The notes below the pieces were generated by a model that did no database searches, was not told the origin of the DNA, and saw only the letters and a program-made list of their open reading frames with translations. A DNA stretch of 64,000 nucleotides from Carnobacterium_A antarcticum (lineage in GTDB: Bacteria; Bacillota; Bacilli; Lactobacillales; Carnobacteriaceae), in NCBI RefSeq assembly GCF_042658365.1, contig NZ_JBHSQC010000005.1; one strand, 5' to 3'. The stretch's first letter is position 1, and every line of letters begins with the position of its first letter. The translations under genes and the position numbers were made by a program. Shown in pieces: positions 35,032-44,506 of this stretch.

Positions 35032-35145
35032 GCTGGGCAGGTTCACCCTAACAAGTCGCTAATATTTTATTACCCGTTTGTTAGGCAGAGAGCTGATTGC
35101 TCACAATGGGTTACGGTTTTCCTATTAAATTGTGACCTACCCACT
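35032..35145 (+). ncRNA. Candidate structured RNA / cis-regulatory leader upstream of the DUF378 gene
   Basis: In the 589-base gap 34692-35280, a closing stem (TGGGCAGGTTCAC at 35034-35046 with GTGACCTACCCA at 35132-35143) encloses CCTAACAA/TTGTTAGG (35047-35054/35078-35085) and GAGC/GCTC (35090-35093/35099-35102). GGTTAC at 35109-35114 can also pair with the same GTGACC, giving a mutually exclusive alternative. This resembles a riboswitch, attenuator or small RNA, but I do not recognise the family. The rest of the gap shows no gene. Confidence 0.4.
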
Positions 35146-35280
35146 AATCTAGGACCCAAGAGGGTATCCCCAAAAAATAGTTTTGATATAAAAAGCGGTT
35201 ATTTAATTTAAGTCATATCATTCGACTCTTTAATAAGCGAATAGTATAGTAAGGTTAATAAACGAAGGAGGGAAATAACA

Positions 35281-35496
35281 ATGAAAACATTAGACAGTGT
35301 TGCTTTAGGCCTATTGATCGTTGGTGGATTAAACTGGCTGTTAGTTGGACTTTTCGAATTTGATCTTGTAGCTATGATTTTTGGTGGACAAACTGCAATT
35401 CTTTCAAAAATCATTTACGTAATTGTTGGCTTGTGTGCATTATATGCTTTAAAGTTCTTCCCCTTAATTTCGAATTCGGATCGCAGAAATAGATAA
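35281..35496 (+). CDS. DUF378 small membrane protein (YuzA-like)
   Basis: 71 residues with two membrane helices: SVALGLLIVGGLNWLLVGLF, then LSKIIYVIVGLCALYALKFF. The GGLNWLLVGLFEFDLVA stretch is the DUF378 signature. Function is unknown. The ribosome site is strong (GAAGGAGGGAAATAACA). A candidate structured leader ends about 135 bases upstream, and a perfect hairpin terminator follows. Confidence 0.85.
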   Translation: MKTLDSVALGLLIVGGLNWLLVGLFEFDLVAMIFGGQTAILSKIIYVIVGLCALYALKFFPLISNSDRRNR

Positions 35497-35501
35497 GTCT
35501 A

Positions 35502-35546
35502 GTTAAAAACAGGAGTTGGGATATAATCCCAACTCCTGTTTTTAAC
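35502..35546. terminator. Terminator after the DUF378 gene
   Basis: A perfect 19-bp stem (GTTAAAAACAGGAGTTGGG with its complement) around a 7-base loop lies between convergent genes. Confidence 0.92.
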
Positions 35547-35605
35547 TGTTTCATTCTTTTTCCTAGATTTCAAAAAGCAATAATAAACTTCGTTTTTAAA
35601 AAAAC

Positions 35606-36421
35606 TTATCCTAAGGCTACATCAAGAATCATCATGATCGTAAACCCAATCATCAACCACATAGATGCTAAGTCCTTATTGCCATTTTCTTGCGAGCCTG
35701 GAATAACTTCTTCAGCTACGACAAAAATCATCGCGCCTGCAGCGAAACTTAAAGCAAATGGAAGAAGAGGCTGCATTAAGGTTACAGCTGCTACACCTAT
35801 CAGAGCTGCAATAGGTTCAACAACTCCCGAGAGTTGTCCATAATAAAAACTTTTCCAGCGGGATAAGCCGTCTCGTCTAAGCGGCATCGAAACTGCTGTG
35901 CCTTCCGGGAAATTTTGAATGCCCATCCCGATAGCTAAAGCAGTTGCTCCAGCTATCGAAGCTTCAGGGTTTCCAGTTGCGACAGATCCAAACGCCACCC
36001 CTACTGCAAGCCCTTCTGGGATATTGTGCATCGTGATCGCTAAAACTAATAATGTGCTTCTGTGCCTCTTATATGGCTGAATTCCTTCAGCTTCGGCACG
36101 CGGCGTGTTGGGATGTAAATGCGGAATGACTTTATCTACTCCCCATAAAAAGAGGCCTCCTGACATAAAACCAACTGCCGCTGGAAACCAAGATGGAAAG
36201 GGTCCGCTTTCTGCCATAGATAAGGCTGGTGCTAAAAGAGACCAAAAACTTGCGGCGATCATAACTCCGCCAGCAAAACCAAGCATCCCGTCCATTAATT
36301 TTTGATTCACTTTTTTTGTCGTAAACACAAGGGCTGCTCCAAGAGCTGTCATTCCCCAAGTAAAGAAAGTCGCAAGTAACGTTTGCATTACGGGACTCAG
36401 TGAGCTTATGTATTGAATCAA
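35606..36421 (-). CDS. ZIP-family divalent metal transporter (ZupT/GufA type)
   Basis: 271 residues with about eight hydrophobic helices. The metal-site motifs of helices 4 and 5 are visible as MHNIPEGLAVGVAFG and IQNFPEGTAVSMPL, separated from helix 2 by a His-containing loop (HLHPN). ZIP proteins import zinc, iron or manganese. The specificity is unknown and no metal-regulator box was recognised. The start MIQYISSLSPVMQ has GGAGGGAAATAG upstream. Confidence 0.88.
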   Translation of the reverse strand: MIQYISSLSPVMQTLLATFFTWGMTALGAALVFTTKKVNQKLMDGMLGFAGGVMIAASFWSLLAPALSMAESGPFPSWFPAAVGFMSGGLFLWGVDKVIPHLHPNTPRAEAEGIQPYKRHRSTLLVLAITMHNIPEGLAVGVAFGSVATGNPEASIAGATALAIGMGIQNFPEGTAVSMPLRRDGLSRWKSFYYGQLSGVVEPIAALIGVAAVTLMQPLLPFALSFAAGAMIFVVAEEVIPGSQENGNKDLASMWLMIGFTIMMILDVALG

Positions 36422-36599
36422 CTATTTCCCTCCTATTCTTTTTTTTCATATAAAATAGTTTTCTAACTGACTGATCACTTTCTTCAAATAAAAGTGTTTT
36501 TTTGCTGTTATAACCAGATAAAGGAGGAAAGCAAGAACAACGCTCTTTGCTTATCCCCTTATTATTCTATCTTTTTTAGGCAACACTGCCAAATATTAT

Positions 36600-37010
36600 T
36601 TAAATCAATGGTTTTTTCTCTGGAGAATTTTTTTGCATTTCTTTAGCATCATCCACGACAATCAAAATTCTGCCTTTTTCCAGCTCGTTTTTATAATCTA
36701 AATCGCTAGCGACGTCATCGGACACACCATATTCAGCTAACGGGTTTCCTACAGAATTTCCCTTTTCATAGTCTTTCACTGTGAACACATCTTTGATTTT
36801 TTCCCAAACAGATTCTTCATCTTCGTGATCTTCTTTTGTGGCATCAGCAGTCGACACTTTTGCTTCATTTAAATCTTTCAAATTAGGATTTTTATTTTGA
36901 CCGGTAACAACAGTAATTTCATTTGCTGTATAACCTTCTGATTTTAACTGGTTAACGGCCTCAAGTGTTTCTTGGGCATTATCGTAGATACCTTTTACCA
37001 TCATGCTCAT
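36600..37010 (-). CDS. General-stress protein 17M-like (YflT domain)
   Basis: 136 residues. The YflT/GsiB-17M type domain is visible in VKGIYDNAQETLEAVNQL, GYTANEITVVTG and the C-terminal ELEKGRILIVVDD; an acidic linker separates the halves. These are cytoplasmic stress proteins of unknown biochemical role. GGAGGGGTTCATA precedes the start. The gene is monocistronic. Confidence 0.8.
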   Translation of the reverse strand: MSMMVKGIYDNAQETLEAVNQLKSEGYTANEITVVTGQNKNPNLKDLNEAKVSTADATKEDHEDEESVWEKIKDVFTVKDYEKGNSVGNPLAEYGVSDDVASDLDYKNELEKGRILIVVDDAKEMQKNSPEKKPLI

Positions 37011-37251
37011 TATGAACCCCTCCTATTTTCTCCACTTCATTGTGGTTGTTCTTCCACTACAAATAAAAGGGTACCGTTTTAACTAAAGCAAAACAATAAA
37101 TATGCTTATTTCTAATTCGAGCTAACACAATGACCGCAGTACTTTTTCATGTTGTTTCTCTCTGTAAAAGAAAACAAAAAAAAGACGCAACAAAACGTTT
37201 TCAAAATGCTTTCGCACCAACGTTTGTCCGTCTCGTGGGTTTGGCACCCAA

Positions 37252-37324
<73 letters not shown>

Positions 37325-37565
37325 TTATATCGATCATGTCCATCTATAAGAATAATTTTAACACAACAATTGCTACTTGCGCAAGGTATCCTTTAATTAT
37401 TTTTCGTTGTTCCGCTTAAAAAATTATGGTCCAGGCCATTTATAGAGTGATCTTTGAATTAAAAAACGTAGAATAGAGCAAAGAACATCTACTAATGAAT
37501 TGTATTATATAAAAAATAGGAGCTGAGACATATGCCTCAACCCCTTAGTTTATAGTAAAGCTTAT

Positions 37566-38384
37566 TTATTTTGCACGAACATCTTCAATTGCATCAAGTT
37601 TTTTGACGTCTTCAGGAGTAATCTTGAAATCAAGTTTGCTGTTTTCAATAATGCGCTCTTCATGCGTTGACTTTGGAAGAGGCAGCGTTTCGTGTTCTAA
37701 GCAGTAACGGATACATAATTGAGCTGGCGTTACACCATACTTTTCTGACATCTCTTTAATTTCAGGACTGTTCAAAATTTGCCCAGTTGCCAGAGGAGAA
37801 TAGGCTTCAACGACGATATCGTGTTCTTTACAGTAAGCTAACAAACTTTTTTGATCGTGGCCAATGTAAAATGGTATTTGATTGACCATTGGTACGATCT
37901 CACAAGCATCGATGATAGCTTGGATATCGGATTTAGAAAAATTAGATACACCGATCGCGCGGATCTTGCCGTCATTATAAAGCTTTTCCATCGCTTTCCA
38001 AGTTTGAATATTTTCTTCGGTGCAATCTTTGCCTTTTTCGTCCCATGGCCATGGTGCATGAATAAGATAAAGATCCAAATAATCCACACCTAGATTGGTA
38101 ATGGTTTCATTAAATGCTTCTAGTGTTTCTTGGTAACCTTTGATTTGTGCTGGAAGTTTACTCGTGATAAAAACTTTTTCACGGGCAATATCGAAATCTT
38201 TAATTGCTTTTCCAACGTTTTCTTCATTGCGATAAGCTAATGCCGTATCAATATGAGTATACCCGTTTTTAAGAGCCATCGTTACAGCATCATAAGCCTC
38301 TTCGTTTGGAATTTGCCATGTACCAAAACCGATATTAGGAATTTCCACACCATTGTGAAATACGAATGTGTTTTCTTTCATCAT
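37566..38384 (-). CDS. Aldo/keto reductase
   Basis: 272 residues of the AKR TIM-barrel family. IGFGTWQIPNEEAYDAV, the catalytic Asp/Tyr/Lys/His set in HIDTALAYRNE (Asp, Tyr), TSKLP (Lys) and LYLIHAPWPW (His), and the cofactor block LPLPKSTHEERIIEN are visible. It reduces aldehydes or ketones with NADPH; related enzymes handle methylglyoxal or 2,5-diketo-gluconate. The substrate is unknown. GGAGGAAGCTCTAA precedes ATG ATG, and the first is used. Confidence 0.88.
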   Translation of the reverse strand: MMKENTFVFHNGVEIPNIGFGTWQIPNEEAYDAVTMALKNGYTHIDTALAYRNEENVGKAIKDFDIAREKVFITSKLPAQIKGYQETLEAFNETITNLGVDYLDLYLIHAPWPWDEKGKDCTEENIQTWKAMEKLYNDGKIRAIGVSNFSKSDIQAIIDACEIVPMVNQIPFYIGHDQKSLLAYCKEHDIVVEAYSPLATGQILNSPEIKEMSEKYGVTPAQLCIRYCLEHETLPLPKSTHEERIIENSKLDFKITPEDVKKLDAIEDVRAK

Positions 38385-38497
38385 TTAGAGCTTCCTCCTT
38401 ATAGTTAACCTGAATACTTTTTAATTGTATGCTAAATTCCAAAGAGAGTAAAATTTTTAGATTGCTTAGCTTTTTTAGCTGGTCCTGTAGAGAACAC

Positions 38498-38553
38498 AAA
38501 AAAACTAACCGAATCCTCACCGCTATTTTACGAGAAAGGTTCGATTAGTTCTG
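38498..38553 (-). terminator. Probable terminator after purA
   Basis: AACTAACCGAA pairs imperfectly with TTCGATTAGTT across a ~25-base loop, with an A-run (T-run on the minus strand) at the left end. Confidence 0.55.
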
Positions 38554-38577
38554 ATTCAGCATCGTTAACGTTAGCGG

Positions 38578-39870
38578 CTAGAGTTGTGACCAAATGTCTT
38601 CCAGTACATTGGTTTGGTCACGATCTGGTCCTACTGAGAACGTTGATATACGCACACCAACTAATTCTGCAATGCGGTAAACATAGTTACGGGCATTTTC
38701 AGGAAGGTCTTCCAATGTGCGGCAAGCAGTGATGTCTTCGCCCCAGCCTGGTATTTCTTCATAAATAGGAGTGCATTCAGCCAGTTCTTTCAAACTTGCT
38801 GGATAATGAAGGATTTGTTCGCCATTGCGTTCATACGCTGTACAGATTTTGACTGTTTCCAATCCGCTTAATACATCAATTGAATTTAAAGCTAGATTTG
38901 TGATACCGGAAACGCGTTTTGAATGACGCATGACCACTGTATCGAACCAGCCAATACGACGTGGACGTCCCGTTGTCGTTCCATATTCTTTCCCGATTTC
39001 ACGAATTTGCTGCCCAACTTCATCATGCAATTCAGTTGGAAAAGGACCATCTCCTACACGAGAAGTGTAAGCTTTACAAACACCAACAACTTTGTCGATT
39101 TTTGACGGGCCAACACCACTACCGATCGTTACTCCTCCTGCAACTGGATTAGAAGACGTTACAAAAGGATACGTGCCTTGATCGATATCCAGCATCACAC
39201 CCTGTGCACCTTCAAATAAAACTCGTTTATTTGCATCTAAAGCGTCATTTAAAACAACTGAAGTATCGCAAACGTATTGTTTGATTTCTTGACCATATTG
39301 ATAATATTCTTCAAAAACATCCTCAAACTCAATCGGAGCAGTACCGAATAGTTTAGTGAACGTACGGTTCTTTTCTTCTAAATTGCTACGCAAACGCTCT
39401 GCAAAAATTTCTTTGTCTAGTAGATCTGCTACTCGTATACCGACGCGAGCAGCTTTATCCATATACGCTGGGCCAATTCCTTTGATCGTTGTTCCAATCT
39501 TTTGGTCGCCTTTTGCATCTTCTTGTAATTGATCTAATAAAATATGATACGGCAGCACGACATGTGCACGATCTGAAATACGTAAATTATTCGTTGCTAC
39601 TCCGTGTTCATGTAAATAACCGATTTCTTCTACGAGCGATTTAGGATTGATCACAACACCGTTTCCAATCACACTGATTTTATTTTCAGCGAATATTCCT
39701 GAAGGGATCAAGTGCAATTTATATGTTACGCCATTAAATTTAATGGTATGTCCCGCATTATCTCCGCCTTGGTAACGCGCGATAACTTCGGCCTTCTCAC
39801 TTAAAAAATCAGTGATTTTTCCTTTTCCTTCATCGCCCCACTGTGTGCCGACTACTACTACTGAAGACAT
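38578..39870 (-). CDS. purA: Adenylosuccinate synthetase
   Basis: 430 residues, the full family length. GTQWGDEGKGKITDFL (GTP P-loop and catalytic Asp/Lys), RYQGGDNAGHTIKFNG (catalytic His), GTTIKGIGPAYMDKAARVG and TTTGRPRRIGWFD are all canonical. It condenses IMP and aspartate with GTP to adenylosuccinate, the first committed step to AMP. It lies directly after dnaB in the origin-proximal block but has its own terminator. Confidence 0.97.
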   Translation of the reverse strand: MSSVVVVGTQWGDEGKGKITDFLSEKAEVIARYQGGDNAGHTIKFNGVTYKLHLIPSGIFAENKISVIGNGVVINPKSLVEEIGYLHEHGVATNNLRISDRAHVVLPYHILLDQLQEDAKGDQKIGTTIKGIGPAYMDKAARVGIRVADLLDKEIFAERLRSNLEEKNRTFTKLFGTAPIEFEDVFEEYYQYGQEIKQYVCDTSVVLNDALDANKRVLFEGAQGVMLDIDQGTYPFVTSSNPVAGGVTIGSGVGPSKIDKVVGVCKAYTSRVGDGPFPTELHDEVGQQIREIGKEYGTTTGRPRRIGWFDTVVMRHSKRVSGITNLALNSIDVLSGLETVKICTAYERNGEQILHYPASLKELAECTPIYEEIPGWGEDITACRTLEDLPENARNYVYRIAELVGVRISTFSVGPDRDQTNVLEDIWSQL

Positions 39871-40019
39871 ATAAACACCTCGCTACTTATTTTTTTGCTC
39901 ATCATTTACCAGCTCAGTTTATCAGTATTTAAACCAGTATTCAATAAAAAGCGAATATTTTATTCTATCAAAGCCTATTAAAAGCTGATAAACGAATATT
40001 TTATTTTTAAAACAAAAAT

Positions 40020-40058
40020 AAAAGGCTGATAAACGAACGATATCGTTTTCAGCCTTTT
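40020..40058 (-). terminator. Terminator after dnaB
   Basis: AAAAGGCTGA and TCAGCCTTTTT pair, with an inner ACGATATCGT palindrome, immediately after the dnaB stop codon. Confidence 0.8.
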
Positions 40059-40059
40059 T

Positions 40060-41442
40060 CTATCTTTGTGGCATATCTTCTGGAAAATAAGCCAATGACG
40101 AAAATTTATTGTATTCTTTTATAAACAATAATTTAACGGTTCCTCGTGCCCCGCTCCGGTTTTTTTCAATGATGACTTCGATAACATTGTCTTCTCCTGC
40201 CATGTCTTCGTCCTCATCCTCACCATCTTCACGATCGTAATAATCATCTCGGTAAAGGAATGCTACGATATCAGCATCTTGTTCAATCGAACCAGACTCA
40301 CGAATATCGCTTAGCACCGGCCGTTTATCTTGCCTTTGTTCCACGCCACGAGAAAGTTGAGACAAGGCCATTACGGGTACACTCAATTCTTTAGCTAATT
40401 TTTTTAATTGCCGTGAAATTTCAGAAACTTCTTGTTGACGGCTTTCACGACCCGTTCCTTCGATCAATTGCAAATAATCAATAAGAATCAAGCCTAAATC
40501 GCCTTTTTCCTGTTTCAAACGACGGCATTTGGCGCGTATTTCAGCCACCCGAATCCCTGGAGTATCGTCAATGTAGATGCTTGCTTTAGACAAACTTCCC
40601 ATTGCCACGATCAAGTTTTGCCATTCTTCTTCAGAAAGATTCCCTGTTCTCAGATTGCTTGCATCAATGCTGCCTTCTGCACACAGCATCCGGTTTACCA
40701 ACGATTCTGCTCCCATCTCCAAACTGAAGATTGCAACTGTTTCATCTGTTTTAGTTCCAACATTTTGAGCAATGTTCAACGCAAAAGCTGTCTTACCAAC
40801 TGCCGGTCTAGCTGCCAAAATAATGAGTTCATCTTTTTGTAAACCAGCCGTCATTTTGTCTAGTGCTTTATAGCCCGTCGGCAATCCTGTAATTTCTTCA
40901 TCATTTTGATACAATTCATCGATGCGGGCGATGGAAGTGTTCAGTACTTCAGAGATGGATAAAAAACCGCTTCTATTGCGTTTTTCCGATACCTCTAAGA
41001 TTCCACGTTCAGCTTCATCTAGAATCGTTGCCAGCTCGTCTCCTTCGTCATATCCTTTAGTAACGATTTCAGTTGCTGTTCGAATCAAATTACGCAAGAT
41101 CGATTTTTGTTCAACGATTTTAGCATAATGTTCCATATTGGCAGCTGTTGGGACCGTTACAGCCAATTCAGCCAAATAAGCCATGCCGCCGACGTCTTCA
41201 AGTTGATTTTTAGATTCCAGCGCATTAGTGATCGTTACGATATCAATTGCTTCGTTATGGTTATTTAAATCTAACATCGCTTGAAAGATAAGTTGATGGC
41301 CTCTTCGATAAAAATCTTTTGCTTCAATAAATTCTAATGCTCCAACAACCGTATCTGGATCTAAGAAAACTGACCCGAGTACAGCTTGTTCCGCTTCAAT
41401 ACTTTGTGGCGGTAAGCGATCTTGAAAAGCTTCATTTGCCAA
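40060..41442 (-). CDS. dnaB: Replicative DNA helicase
   Basis: 460 residues. The N-terminal DnaB domain (PQSIEAEQAVLGSVFLDPD) is followed by the RecA-like motor with Walker A in LAARPAVGKTAFALNIAQN, Walker B in LGLILIDYLQLIEG, and the C-terminal SDIRESGSIEQDADIV. There is no intein. It is the ring helicase that unwinds DNA at forks (called DnaC in Bacillus). It is located downstream of gdpP-rplI, as usual. An acidic insert near the end (DREDGEDEDEDMAGED) is ordinary for the group. Confidence 0.97.
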   Translation of the reverse strand: MANEAFQDRLPPQSIEAEQAVLGSVFLDPDTVVGALEFIEAKDFYRRGHQLIFQAMLDLNNHNEAIDIVTITNALESKNQLEDVGGMAYLAELAVTVPTAANMEHYAKIVEQKSILRNLIRTATEIVTKGYDEGDELATILDEAERGILEVSEKRNRSGFLSISEVLNTSIARIDELYQNDEEITGLPTGYKALDKMTAGLQKDELIILAARPAVGKTAFALNIAQNVGTKTDETVAIFSLEMGAESLVNRMLCAEGSIDASNLRTGNLSEEEWQNLIVAMGSLSKASIYIDDTPGIRVAEIRAKCRRLKQEKGDLGLILIDYLQLIEGTGRESRQQEVSEISRQLKKLAKELSVPVMALSQLSRGVEQRQDKRPVLSDIRESGSIEQDADIVAFLYRDDYYDREDGEDEDEDMAGEDNVIEVIIEKNRSGARGTVKLLFIKEYNKFSSLAYFPEDMPQR

Positions 41443-41599
41443 ATTTCCTCTTCCTTTCAGCAGCCTTTTGTCCCTTTTGTATAGACTGGCTACTTTAGTT
41501 CAATGCTCTTATTTTACCGCAAAATTTCTTGAAATACAATCTAGCAATAAGAACGAGTGTTCCGGTATAGTTTGCATTTTTACGATTCATTAGATAAAA

Positions 41600-41637
41600 A
41601 ATGTTCGATCAGAATTTCTTATCCTGACCGAACATTG
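41600..41637 (-). terminator. Terminator after rplI
   Basis: AATGTTCG-TCAG and CTGA-CGAACATT form the stem, shortly after the rplI stop codon. Confidence 0.75.
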
Positions 41638-41665
41638 TTTGTTCATGCGTTTAGTTTTAGGTATT

Positions 41666-42118
41666 TTATTCAGGCGATACATTTACAGTCATCGTTGCTG
41701 TTACTTCTGGGTGAATTTTAATATCGATTTTCATCGACGTTACGGTCCGAATCGGAACGTTTAATTCGATTTTTCGTTTATCCAATTTAATGCCTAATTG
41801 TTTTTGGACAGCTGACGCAATTTGTTTGGTTGTGATTGAACCAAATAAACGACCGTCTTCCGCTGCTTTAGCTTTGATTTCAATAGCATTTTCTTCTTTT
41901 TCTAAAAGGGTTTTTAATTCTTCAGCTTCTTGTTTGATTTCTTCTTGTTGTTTTTCTTCAGCTTTGATTTTCCCTTTTAATTCGCTTAAACTTCCTGCAG
42001 TTGCTTCTTTAGCTAAACCATTTTTGATCAAGAAGTTATGTGCATATCCATCAGCTACATTTTTGACCTCGCCTTTTTTACCTTTGCCTTTAACATCTTC
42101 TAAGAAAATAACTTTCAT
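41666..42118 (-). CDS. rplI: 50S ribosomal protein L9
   Basis: 150 residues with the signature MKVIFLEDVKGKGKKGEVKN and DGYAHNFLIKNGLA in the N-terminal domain. A long connecting helix and a C-terminal domain (GRLFGSITTKQIA) complete the usual two-domain L9. It begins 2 bases after the gdpP stop codon, so it is co-transcribed and probably translationally coupled with gdpP. Confidence 0.97.
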   Translation of the reverse strand: MKVIFLEDVKGKGKKGEVKNVADGYAHNFLIKNGLAKEATAGSLSELKGKIKAEEKQQEEIKQEAEELKTLLEKEENAIEIKAKAAEDGRLFGSITTKQIASAVQKQLGIKLDKRKIELNVPIRTVTSMKIDIKIHPEVTATMTVNVSPE

Positions 42119-42120
42119 TT

Positions 42121-44118
42121 TTATTCCCCCTCATCTTGATTAACTACTACTGCTTTTAATTTTTCTTTTGCTTCTGCCACAGTGCAATTATCTATTTGCG
42201 TTGCAGCATTGGATAAGTGCCCACCGCCGCCAAGTTCTTCCATGATAACTTGAACATTGATTTCGCCTAAACTACGAGCACTGATTCCGACACGCCCATC
42301 TGAGCGTTTGGTAATCACAAAAGCCGCGTCGACATTTGTCATAGACAACATCGTATCTGCTGTTTGTGCTGCTACTACTGTATCATAAACCCTGTCTTCT
42401 TCGCCAATTGCAACCGCCATTTTATCGCTGATAAAATCGATTGATTCAATCAAATGACTGCGCAGTAAGTAAGTGTCCGTATCTTCTTTCAATAGACGTT
42501 GAATCAACACCGCATCTGCCCCACAGGACCTTAAATAACTTGCAGCATCAAATGTACGTGAACCTGTTCGTAATGAGAAACTTTTCGTATCTACTATGAT
42601 TCCGCCCAGCATAGCTGTAGCTTCAATCTTATTGATTGGATCGGCTTCATTAGATTGATATTCAAACAACTCCGTTACCAACTCTGCTGTCGAAGATGCA
42701 TAAGGTTCAATATAAACCAAAACTGGTTTTTCTGGAAACTCTTCGCTGCGGCGGTGGTGATCGATTACCACAATGTTATTCGTCTTCTTGACTAAATCAG
42801 GTGCAATCGATAGTGAAGGCCGATGATGATCGACCATGATCAATAACGTATTGGAAGTGATCATTTCTTCAGCCGTTTCTGGAGTAATAATATAACGACT
42901 AATAGAATTATCTTTTTCAATTTCTTCAACCAACTGTGCAATGTCTTTACTGAAACCTTCAGGATCGATAATGATCCATGCTTCTTTGTTATTCATTTCA
43001 GCAATTCTTCGAACTCCCAACGAAGACCCAATAACATCCATATCTGGATAACTATGACCCATAATAAAAATTTGATCCGATTGTTTCATTAACTCTTGAA
43101 GCGCTTGGCTGATCATACGAGAGCGAACACGCGTTCTCTTTTCCATTGGATTCGTTTTCCCGCCATAATATCTTGGTTCGCCATTCTTTGACTTCACAAC
43201 GACTTGATCTCCGCCTCTTCCTAATGCCAAATCTAAGTTGCTTTGTGCTAATTTAGCTAATTCACTTAAATCTTCATCGCCATAAGCTAATCCCATACTA
43301 AGCGTTACTGGAAAATTTTGCTTAGAAGTTCTTTCGCGAATACGGTCGATGATAGAAAATTTATCTTCTTCAATCGACAGGAGCGACATTTGATGCATCA
43401 TAACAATGAAGCGATCCTCTGAAATTCTTTTTAAGTACACATGGTGTTTTTTTGCCCATTGAGATAAATGCGTCGTAACAAAATTATTTAAATTTGAAAT
43501 GCTGCGGTCGTTCATCCCTTGGATGATCTCATCGTGATTATCTACAAAGATATTTCCAATCACAATTTTTTCATCTTCGTATTTTTCTTTGATTTGTGCA
43601 TACTCTGTAATATCCATTAAATAGACCACTCGGATATCTTGTTGAACAATTATCTGAAAAACTTTATCGTCCCAATGGGCTGTCTTCAATCCAGAAGAAT
43701 GACTTTCTTGAATTAAATCCGCTAATTCCTGGTCTACTTCATTAATTTTTTTGCCTAGAACTTCTTGATAACCCAAATGCGTTTGAAGATAAGGATTCAT
43801 CCATTGCAATTCGTAATCTTCATTAAACAATAAAATGCCAATCGGCATTTTAATCAAGGCTTCCTGCTCTCCTCGTTTAATACGATAGGATAAATCAGCA
43901 ATGTACTTATTGGTTTCCACCGTGATTTCTTTAGCTGTATTATACAATAAAACAACAACCACAATAAAAATTACAATCAGAGCAATTCCAATAGCAATAT
44001 GCGTCATAAAGCCTAAGACAATTGTCAGCAGTTGTAAGAGACAAATGCCAACTGCAATGAACTTAAATTTGTCATCATTTAAAAACTTTGGGAGTTTTTC
44101 TTGAGACAGTTTTTTCAT
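42121..44118 (-). CDS. gdpP: Cyclic-di-AMP phosphodiesterase GdpP
   Basis: About 665 residues. Two N-terminal membrane helices (about residues 15-55), a PAS domain, a degenerate GGDEF domain (SMGLAYGDEDLSELAK) and a DHH-DHHA1 phosphodiesterase (IMGHSYPDMDVIGSSLG, IMVDHHRPS, VVIDHHRRSEEF, and GGGGHLSNAATQ at the end). It hydrolyses c-di-AMP, which controls potassium and osmolyte balance and wall integrity. ATG at 44118 follows AAGGAGCTTATT; the longer frame to 44157 lacks a site. It is followed directly by rplI. Confidence 0.95.
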   Translation of the reverse strand: MKKLSQEKLPKFLNDDKFKFIAVGICLLQLLTIVLGFMTHIAIGIALIVIFIVVVVLLYNTAKEITVETNKYIADLSYRIKRGEQEALIKMPIGILLFNEDYELQWMNPYLQTHLGYQEVLGKKINEVDQELADLIQESHSSGLKTAHWDDKVFQIIVQQDIRVVYLMDITEYAQIKEKYEDEKIVIGNIFVDNHDEIIQGMNDRSISNLNNFVTTHLSQWAKKHHVYLKRISEDRFIVMMHQMSLLSIEEDKFSIIDRIRERTSKQNFPVTLSMGLAYGDEDLSELAKLAQSNLDLALGRGGDQVVVKSKNGEPRYYGGKTNPMEKRTRVRSRMISQALQELMKQSDQIFIMGHSYPDMDVIGSSLGVRRIAEMNNKEAWIIIDPEGFSKDIAQLVEEIEKDNSISRYIITPETAEEMITSNTLLIMVDHHRPSLSIAPDLVKKTNNIVVIDHHRRSEEFPEKPVLVYIEPYASSTAELVTELFEYQSNEADPINKIEATAMLGGIIVDTKSFSLRTGSRTFDAASYLRSCGADAVLIQRLLKEDTDTYLLRSHLIESIDFISDKMAVAIGEEDRVYDTVVAAQTADTMLSMTNVDAAFVITKRSDGRVGISARSLGEINVQVIMEELGGGGHLSNAATQIDNCTVAEAKEKLKAVVVNQDEGE

Positions 44119-44203
44119 AATAAGCTCCTTTTCCCATATGTTTCTTTTAAGATTCATGTTCTATTTTACCATGTTTTTCTTTTAGATACTAGACAGTTAA
44201 AGA

Positions 44204-44219
44204 TGTTTCACATGAAACA
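44204..44219. promoter_or_regulatory. parS-like site 1
   Basis: TGTTTCACATGAAACA differs by one base from the Bacillus parS consensus TGTTTCACGTGAAACA and is a perfect palindrome. It lies in the 349-base spacer between rpsR and gdpP, about 11 kb from oriC. Confidence 0.75.
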
Positions 44220-44236
44220 ATATTAGCTCTCCAGTT

Positions 44237-44252
44237 TGTTACACGTGAAACA
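44237..44252. promoter_or_regulatory. parS-like site 2
   Basis: TGTTACACGTGAAACA has one mismatch to the parS consensus, 17 bases beyond site 1. Closely spaced sites favour ParB loading. Confidence 0.7.
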
Positions 44253-44302
44253 TTCCTTGTATTTTTTATGCTTTTTTTAAAGGAATTTATCATTTTGACG
44301 TG

Positions 44303-44413
44303 GGTAAGTTAAATGAACGTATTTCATATTCCACAGTCTTAAAATTTCTAGAAGAATCGTGTTTGCTTGATCCTCTTCATAGCTTTCTATAAGCAAACAC
44401 GATTTAACAAAGG
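44303..44413. repeat. Dispersed structured repeat, copy B (short form)
   Basis: Shares both ends with copy A at 4476-4672. AATCGTGTTTGCTT and AAGCAAACACGATT form a perfect 14-bp stem around a 22-base loop. It lies between gdpP and rpsR, next to the parS-like sites; an open frame across it (44277-44486) follows the repeat and is not a gene. Confidence 0.6.
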
Positions 44414-44461
44414 TGCTTTTAAAGCTGGATTCCATAGTATGAGAGATACATGAGCGAAATA

Positions 44462-44494
44462 AAAAAAGAACCATGATATGTATCACGATTCTTT
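44462..44494 (-). terminator. Terminator of the rpsF-ssb-rpsR operon
   Basis: AAAGAACCATGATA and TATCACGATTCTTT form the stem, followed on the minus strand by a T-run. Confidence 0.75.
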
Positions 44495-44506
44495 TCTAAG
44501 TTTCTA

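Noticed and set aside
35032..35145. Known riboswitch classes (M-box, c-di-AMP, Mn, fluoride, SAM), SRP RNA or tmRNA
   Set aside because: The conserved core sequences of these classes were not found. 6S RNA cannot be formally excluded by eye.
44277..44486. 69-codon open frame upstream of gdpP
   Set aside because: It runs through repeat copy B and the rpsR terminator, has no ribosome site, and its sequence follows the palindrome.
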